Shown here one piece after another: positions 59,109 to 64,000 of a stretch of DNA of 64,000 bases (within the stretch, counting starts at the first letter, position 1; each line of letters opens with the position of its first letter). Location of the stretch: contig NZ_AP028461.1 in assembly GCF_033097365.1 (NCBI RefSeq), forward strand, positions 5,084,001 through 5,148,000. Direction: 5' to 3'. A program made the translations under genes and the position numbers. The stretch comes from Actinoplanes sichuanensis. GTDB lineage: Bacteria > Actinomycetota > Actinomycetes > Mycobacteriales > Micromonosporaceae. The notes below the pieces were generated by a model that worked only from the letters and a program-made list of their open reading frames with translations, had not been told where the DNA came from and ran no database searches.

Positions 59109-60901
59109 CCGCCCACGTATCTGATGTTCGGCTGGGCCGGGGTGCTCATCCCGGTACCGAGGAAGTAGTCGACGTGATGGGACTGGAGGTAGCCCTTGAG
59201 GGTCATCGCGTTGCGGTACGCCGGGTTGTGGGCCGGCGTGTACAGGCGCGTCGAGGTCGGCTGGTCGGTGGTGAAGATGACCAGCTCACTGGAGTCGGCG
59301 TTGGTGAAGACGACCTCCTCCCGCCAGTCCCCCAGGATGTCGCCGACCATCGCCGGATAGGTCGTGCTCGCGTTCACCGCCCCGAACTTCCACGTGGTGA
59401 CCAGCCGGTTCACTCCCGCTGCGGCCGGATCCCACTTCTCGATCTTCCCGTCGTTCAGTAGTTCCATCCCGAGGTCGCCGTCCCACCACAGGCCCTGCTG
59501 CGGCCACGGGCCCGCGGTGCTCGACTGGGTGAGCCGGTTGGTGGGCGCGTTGTAGACGCCGGAGAACGACCACACCTCCATTCCGGGGTGTCGGGAGTCG
59601 ATGTCTCCGGCCATTCCACGGGCCACGTCGGCGACGCCGGATTCGACGTGCCGCCACAGCATCGCCCCGGTTCGCGCGTCGTAGTAGTACTCGCGCAGGC
59701 CGCTCGGATTGTCCTGCTGTACGCCGTACCCCTGTAGGCCGGCTCGGCTCGGGTCCATCTTGGCCAGGTGATACCGGTCGCCGTGCACGATTCCGGCGCC
59801 GCCGAGGCTGTATCGCAGCGTGCCGTTCCCGTTGAGCAGGAACCCGATCTCGGCGACCTCGTCGATTCCGTCACCGTCGACGTCGATGATCCGGGTGTTG
59901 TGGCCGTCGGCGGCGTTCAGGCTGCCGCGCAGCCATTTCCACTTCAGCTGAAGGGCGCTTCCGGTGAAGACCCAGGCGGATTCCATCAGGTTGAAGGCGC
60001 CATCGGCTTTGCGATTCTTCATGTACGCGACAAGCGTCGGCGTGGTGCCGTCGAGGTACCCGACCCCGAGCCGGGCACCCATCGGCCCGTCGGCGAGGTA
60101 GTCGGTCGGCACCGCCGCGGTGGCACGCGGCGCCCCGGTGCGCCCGTCGAGGATGGCCAGGAACTGTCGATTGTCGTCACTGTTGGTGAACGTCGTGCCG
60201 TCGCCGAACGTCACTCCGTCGGCGATCCGGACGGCCACCTCGGCGTACCCGTCGCTGTCCAGGTCGTAGACGGTGACGCCGTCCCAGTGCCCGACGTCGA
60301 TCGCTGAGCTGCCCGGCTCGATGTTGTCCTGGTTGACGCTGTTGGCCCCCAGGTTGATCGACCACAGGAACCGGCCGTCGTTGCGGTAGGCCTCCACGGT
60401 CTGCGGCGACGTCTGCCTGTCGACGACGTAGTCATACTGTCCGTCACCGGTCAGGTCACCGACCCAGACGAACTTGACCTTGCCGCCGGCCCGCAGCGGC
60501 ACCCGGACGACGGGTTCGATCGCGTGGTTCGCGGTCAGCGTGAACGAGCCGCTCGCGGCGGTCTCGGCTCCACCGACGACCGGCCGGACCCGATAACGAT
60601 TGGCGACGGTCGGGTCGGCGGTGGTGTCCAGATAGTTGGTCCCACCGGTGAGAACAGCGGCATTGACCTTGGCGTACGTGACACCGGCGTCCACTGATCG
60701 GTAGACGTTGAAGCCGATTCCGGCCGGGTCGAGGCCGAGCAGCCGCCAGGTGACGAGAATGCCGTCGGCCCGGCGGACGGCGACGACTCCACGGCCGAGG
60801 TTCTCCATCGGCCGTGGCGCGGCGGCGACGGCGGCCGTGGGGGCGGCACCGACGGTGAGGACGAGGAGCGCTGTCATCAGAATGCGGGGGATGTGGCGCA
60901 T
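59105..60901 (-). CDS. Secreted rhamnogalacturonan lyase (PL11)
   Basis: A 598-residue extracellular enzyme. ATG 60901 follows AGGAGG. A signal peptide spans about 1-27 (APTAAVA). PL11 features include MENLGRGVVAVRRADGILVT, WRLLGLDPAGIGFNVYRS, a beta-propeller with calcium loops (DLTGDGQYDYV, DLDSDGYAEVA, DVDGDGIDEVAEIG), GHWDGVTVYD, and the C-terminal GYLQSHHVDYFLGTGM. PL11 enzymes cleave rhamnogalacturonan I backbone by beta-elimination. An AAACGTTT palindrome lies 48 bp upstream, so expression is probably under LacI-type repression by a pectin-derived signal. Confidence 0.92.
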   Translation of the reverse strand: MRHIPRILMTALLVLTVGAAPTAAVAAAPRPMENLGRGVVAVRRADGILVTWRLLGLDPAGIGFNVYRSVDAGVTYAKVNAAVLTGGTNYLDTTADPTVANRYRVRPVVGGAETAASGSFTLTANHAIEPVVRVPLRAGGKVKFVWVGDLTGDGQYDYVVDRQTSPQTVEAYRNDGRFLWSINLGANSVNQDNIEPGSSAIDVGHWDGVTVYDLDSDGYAEVAVRIADGVTFGDGTTFTNSDDNRQFLAILDGRTGAPRATAAVPTDYLADGPMGARLGVGYLDGTTPTLVAYMKNRKADGAFNLMESAWVFTGSALQLKWKWLRGSLNAADGHNTRIIDVDGDGIDEVAEIGFLLNGNGTLRYSLGGAGIVHGDRYHLAKMDPSRAGLQGYGVQQDNPSGLREYYYDARTGAMLWRHVESGVADVARGMAGDIDSRHPGMEVWSFSGVYNAPTNRLTQSSTAGPWPQQGLWWDGDLGMELLNDGKIEKWDPAAAGVNRLVTTWKFGAVNASTTYPAMVGDILGDWREEVVFTNADSSELVIFTTDQPTSTRLYTPAHNPAYRNAMTLKGYLQSHHVDYFLGTGMSTPAQPNIRYVGG

Positions 60902-60945
60902 CGAAACCTCCTGGAGGTTCGAGATCGGGGATGAAGAGCCACGCA

Positions 60946-60959
60946 TTAAAACGTTTACA
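60946..60959. promoter_or_regulatory. LacI-type operator before the PL11 gene
   Basis: TTAAAACGTTTACA contains the palindrome AAACGTTT (60949-60956) centred on CG, as in LacI-family sites. Similar motifs precede the genes at 62991 and 63187. Confidence 0.55.
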
Positions 60960-61077
60960 GGCCCGTCATGAAATCAGCTCCGTCGATTAATAGTCAAGCC
61001 CCTCGAAAATGGCTCCCGGAAACGACTGATAGCCACTCGTCTCCATTGTCGACAAGCGGCTGAACAGTGCGGAGAAA

Positions 61078-61853
61078 TCAATTCAGGGCGGCTCCCAGTG
61101 CGTCGATCAGGGCGGCCCGGAGTCTGCCGCCGAGCCTGGTACCGGGCATGCCGAGGTAGCCGTGGACCGCTCCCGGCTCGACATGCAGCTCGGTGGGGAC
61201 GCCGGCCCGCATCAGCCGCCGCGCGTAGTCGACGTCCTCCGCCAGGAACAGGTCGAGAGTCCCGACGGCCAGAAAGGCCGGCGGCAGCCCGTCGACGTCC
61301 CGGTTGTGCAGGGCCAGGGCCGCGGCGAGCCCGGCACCGGCGCTGCTGCCGCCGATCGCGATGCGCCCGGCGTCCGCCCCCGGCGCGTCGTGGTGCAGCC
61401 AGGCGAGCACGTCCCGGCCGTCATTCAACCCATGGGGGTACGGGTACTCGGGCGCGAGCCGATAGTCGGGCGACACGATCACCGCCCGTAGCTCGTGCGC
61501 CATCCGTTCGAGCAGGTCCTGCCCGTGCTCCGGCAGCCCGGTCAGATACCCGCCGCCATGCAGCCAGAGCACCGCCGGAAGCCGCTCCCCCACCGCCCCG
61601 ACCGGCCGAACCGTCAACACCCGACAACCGGGTCGCTCCTGCCCGACCGGCCGAACCGCCGGCACCCGCCGGCCGAGCCACTCCTCACCGACCGCGACCG
61701 GCAGCCCGGTGACCACACCCGGAACCGCGGGCCGGTCCCGCTCCGCCCCGGCCCGGACGCGGGCCAGTCCGAATCGTCGAGCGCGAGTCTCGGCCCCGGA
61801 TCCATGGCCAGAGCCAGTTCCGGATCGAGCAGCCGCCGCACCTCCCCGCTCAC
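61078..61853 (-). pseudogene. Frameshifted alpha/beta hydrolase (HSL type)
   Basis: The gene starts at GTG 61853 after GGGAG and reads VSGEVRRLLDPELALAMDPG, RLALDDSD, as is typical for HSL-family esterases. Near 61765-61780 the homology passes to another frame, continuing as LARVRAGAERDRPAVPGVVT, LPAVLWLHGGGYLTGLPEHG, the elbow IGGSSAGAGLA and PGAVHGYLGMPG to 61078. All catalytic motifs are in the second part. A one-base change explains the break, so it is a recent pseudogene or a sequencing error. In pectin loci such esterases may remove acyl groups. Confidence 0.75.
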
Positions 61854-61895
61854 CGCCACTCCCGGCAAGCGGGGTGAACGCGCGAGCGAGCGGAC

Positions 61896-61963
61896 GCACG
61901 AGCCAGACGAAGGCGCGGGCGAAACGGGCGCACGAGCCGGACGAAGGCGCGAGCGAAACGGGC
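61896..61963. repeat. Two tandem 34-bp direct repeats
   Basis: Units at 61896-61929 and 61930-61963 differ at two positions. They lie in the intergenic space between the frameshifted esterase and the dehydrogenase. Function unknown; probably replication slippage. Confidence 0.75.
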
Positions 61964-61983
61964 GCCGCGCGTCCCGGGCGGCA

Positions 61984-62991
61984 TCAGGCGATCCAGGCGA
62001 GGTGGTCGAGGTGGATCCGGCCGCGCAGGGGGTCGCCTCGCAGGAATCGGGCGATCTCCGCGGTGGCGAACTCGCCGAGGCGGCGCACCTCCGGGCCCTC
62101 GGCTCCGGCCAAGTGCGGGGTGATGAAGACGTTGTCCAGGGCGAACAGTGGATGGTCGGTCGGCAGGGGTTCGGGGTCGGTGACGTCGAGCAGGGCGGAG
62201 ATCCGGCCCGTGACGCATTCGGCGACCAGTGCGGCCGTGTCGATCAGGGCGCCCCGGGCGGTGTTGATGACGACGGCGCCGTCCGGGAGCAGGGCCAGGC
62301 GGCGGGCGTCGAGCAGGTGGCGGGTCTCCGGCAGGGCTGGGGCGTGCAGGCTGAGCAGGTCGCTGTGGGCGCAGAGGGTGTCGAGGTCGCGTAGTTCGGC
62401 GCCGAGCGACCGGGCCTGACTCGCGGTGACGTGCGGGTCGGCCAGCAGCACGGTGGCGTCGATGTCGCGGAGTCGTTCCAGGACGAGGCGGCCGATGCGG
62501 GAGGCGCCGACGATGCCGATCGTGGAGCCGAGCAGGCCGGGACCGCGGTCGGCGGGCCAGCCACCGGCCGGGCGGGGTGCGGCGTAGCGGCGGGCGCGGG
62601 TGAACGCCGCCTTGGCGCCCAGGGTCAGGGCGGCCATGGTGAATTCGGCGACCGGCAGGGCGTTGGCCTGAGCGGCCGAGGTGACGACGATGCCATGTTC
62701 GAAGACCGCTTCGTCGACATGCCGTTTGACGGTCCCGGCAGCATGCACGACGGCCCGCAGGCGGGGCGCGGCGGCCAGCACGCCACTGTCGATGCGGGGC
62801 GCTCCCCAGCCGCTGATCAGGATCTCCGCGTCGGCGAGAGCGGCTCGGGCGGCCGGCGAGTCGAACGTGGTGAACGTGACCGCGGGGTCGAGGCGGACCA
62901 GCCGGCGGAGGCGGTCGAGGACGGGTACGGGGAACGCTTCCTGTCGGGCTCGCTCGGAGAGCGCGAAGACCGCGGTGGGTCGATGGGGCAC
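61984..62991 (-). CDS. D-isomer-specific 2-hydroxyacid dehydrogenase
   Basis: A 335-residue NAD-dependent dehydrogenase. GTG 62991 lies 8 nt after TGGAGG; GTG 63000 would overlap that site. The cofactor motif is GIVGASRIGRLVLERL with the acidic residue in LLADPHV. The catalytic Arg region reads VINTARGALIDTAAL, the Glu region LLDVTDPEPLPTDHPL and the His region FITPHLAG. It reduces 2-keto acids or oxidises 2-hydroxy acids and could act on uronate or rhamnose breakdown products, given its neighbours and the AAACGTTT site before it. Confidence 0.9.
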   Translation of the reverse strand: MPHRPTAVFALSERARQEAFPVPVLDRLRRLVRLDPAVTFTTFDSPAARAALADAEILISGWGAPRIDSGVLAAAPRLRAVVHAAGTVKRHVDEAVFEHGIVVTSAAQANALPVAEFTMAALTLGAKAAFTRARRYAAPRPAGGWPADRGPGLLGSTIGIVGASRIGRLVLERLRDIDATVLLADPHVTASQARSLGAELRDLDTLCAHSDLLSLHAPALPETRHLLDARRLALLPDGAVVINTARGALIDTAALVAECVTGRISALLDVTDPEPLPTDHPLFALDNVFITPHLAGAEGPEVRRLGEFATAEIARFLRGDPLRGRIHLDHLAWIA

Positions 62992-63012
62992 GTCGGGCAC
63001 CTCCAGATGTTT

Positions 63013-63020
63013 AAACGTTT
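63013..63020. promoter_or_regulatory. LacI-type operator before the dehydrogenase gene
   Basis: The palindrome AAACGTTT, in the context TGTTTAAACGTTTTCTAG, lies 22 bp upstream of GTG 62991. Confidence 0.55.
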
Positions 63021-63096
63021 TCTAGCACAGGCGGCACACTCCGCCCAGCCCGCGGACTAAGTCCAGCAAGCGAGCGCGGGAAACTCTTGACCGTCG

Positions 63097-63112
63097 ATTG
63101 AAAGCGTTTTAT
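63097..63112. promoter_or_regulatory. LacI-type operator before the ABC permease gene
   Basis: GATTGAAAGCGTTTTA contains AAAGCGTTT, a LacI/cre-like half-symmetric site, about 75 bp upstream of ATG 63187. With the site at 63013 it lies in the divergent region serving both genes. Confidence 0.5.
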
Positions 63113-63186
63113 CTTTCTGGCACCTTGTTTCCGCGAGGTTAAAGATCACGACCGCGCGGTCAGAGATCACGAGAGGTGAGGCCCGG

Positions 63187-64000
63187 ATGGTGACGGTTAC
63201 CCCGGCCCCGGCCAGCGCTGACCGGAAACCCGACGAACCGGCTGCCGCGCCCGCTCGCCCCGGGCGGCGCCAGCGCATCCGGGCCGGCCGGGCGCTCTAC
63301 CTGCTGCTCCTGCCCGGGGTGCTGTACTTCCTGGTGTTCCACTACGGAGCGCTGTTCGGCAACGTGCTCGCGTTCCAGGACTACGTGCCGTTCCTGGGGC
63401 TGCGTGACAGCGCCTGGGTGGGGTTCACCCACTTCGAGCGGATGTTCGGCGATCCACTCTTCTGGAGCGCGGTCGGGAACACCGTACTCATCGCGCTGTT
63501 GCAATTGATCTTCTTCTTTCCGGCCCCGCTGGCGCTCGCGCTGCTGCTGCACAGCATCGTCGGCGACACCATCCGCCGGTTCGTGCAGAGCGTGGTCTAC
63601 CTGCCGCACTTCCTGTCCTGGGTGATCGTGGTCGCGCTGTTCCAGCACATGCTCGGCGGCGCCGGGGTGGTCAACGGCTGGCTCGCCGACCTCGGTGTCG
63701 GCGGCATCCAGGTGATCGGCGATCCGGACCTCTACAAGCCGCTCGTGGTCGCGCAGGTGATCTGGAAGGAGTGCGGCTGGGCGACGATCATCTTCCTGGC
63801 CGCACTGGCCAACGTCGACGAGCAGATGTACGAGGCGGCCGCGATCGACGGTGCGTCGTGGTGGCGCCGGCTGTGGCACGTCACGCTGCCGGCCATCCGC
63901 CCGGTGATCATCCTGCTGCTGGTGCTGCGGCTCGGCGAGTTCCTGTCGATCGGCTTCGAGCAGTTCTTCCTGCAACGCCAGTCGGTCGGTGCGGAGGCGG
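63187..64000 (+). CDS. Sugar ABC transporter permease (LplB/YteP-like), cut by the window end
   Basis: The first 271 residues of a permease; the frame stays open to the end of the window. ATG 63187 follows GAGGTGAGG. After a proline-rich cytosolic stretch the first helix (RALYLLLLPGVLYFLVFHYG) begins, then NVLAFQDYVPF, GFTHFERMF, four or more helices, and the EAA loop YEAAAIDGASWWRRLWHVTLP (split here only by length) that contacts the ATPase. The LplB/YteP branch imports oligosaccharides, including rhamnogalacturonides. It probably starts an import operon that continues to the right. Confidence 0.9.
   Translation, partial: MVTVTPAPASADRKPDEPAAAPARPGRRQRIRAGRALYLLLLPGVLYFLVFHYGALFGNVLAFQDYVPFLGLRDSAWVGFTHFERMFGDPLFWSAVGNTVLIALLQLIFFFPAPLALALLLHSIVGDTIRRFVQSVVYLPHFLSWVIVVALFQHMLGGAGVVNGWLADLGVGGIQVIGDPDLYKPLVVAQVIWKECGWATIIFLAALANVDEQMYEAAAIDGASWWRRLWHVTLPAIRPVIILLLVLRLGEFLSIGFEQFFLQRQSVGAEA

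Overview
The window is uniformly high-GC DNA with strong G/C at third codon positions. It has many GTG starts, several leaderless starts, SARP-type regulators, a WhiJ-like XRE/DUF397 pair, DUF5753, ALF repeats and mycothiol-dependent enzyme families. This points to a filamentous actinomycete, most likely Micromonosporaceae (Actinoplanes-like); that is inference from gene content. I see no rRNA, tRNA, CRISPR array or insertion sequence. The content is chromosomal accessory DNA: secreted enzymes, regulators, small operons and several decaying genes.

Layout, left: small membrane proteins (115-1239); a secreted ALF-repeat polymorphic toxin with a candidate immunity gene (1294-5650); a GH16/ricin-lectin hydrolase divergent from a GntR regulator (6398-8584); a shattered SARP pseudogene (8604-10742); a WGR/propeller protein, an exported M20 amidohydrolase and a secreted lysozyme-like/FG-GAP protein (10808-15131); an ABC transporter plus two-component operon in which all four genes overlap by 4 nt (15191-18712); small Cys-containing ORFs beside an XRE/DUF397 pair (18807-20896); then CorA, a mycothiol-dependent isomerase, homocysteine methyltransferase and a CBM2 pectate lyase (21044-26536).

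Middle: an exported intradiol dioxygenase-like lipoprotein, an SMP-30-like protein, MsrA, a three-gene membrane protein/HTH/hydrolase operon with a perfect inverted repeat at its start, an intact leaderless SARP (33618-36533), esterase, LysR, and a TetR locus in which the same operator and promoter layout occurs before two divergent targets (38949-40755). XRE/SDR and TetR/MBL-fold pairs follow, each with palindromes in the shared intergenic space.

Right: an MFS transporter, a SARP-ATPase overlapping an aminotransferase, and a four-gene operon (51989-58069). That operon starts with an 849-residue protein joining a RetSat/CrtI-like flavoenzyme to an FNR reductase and a plant-type [2Fe-2S] ferredoxin. 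It continues with an alpha/beta hydrolase, an MFS exporter and a cNMP-binding/thioredoxin-reductase-like protein. A paralogous hydrolase lies divergently. This is the most unusual system here.

The right edge is a pectin/rhamnogalacturonan locus (58066-64000): PL11 lyase, a GH31 pseudogene, a frameshifted esterase, a 2-hydroxyacid dehydrogenase and the start of a sugar ABC permease. LacI-type motifs lie before three of these transcription units.
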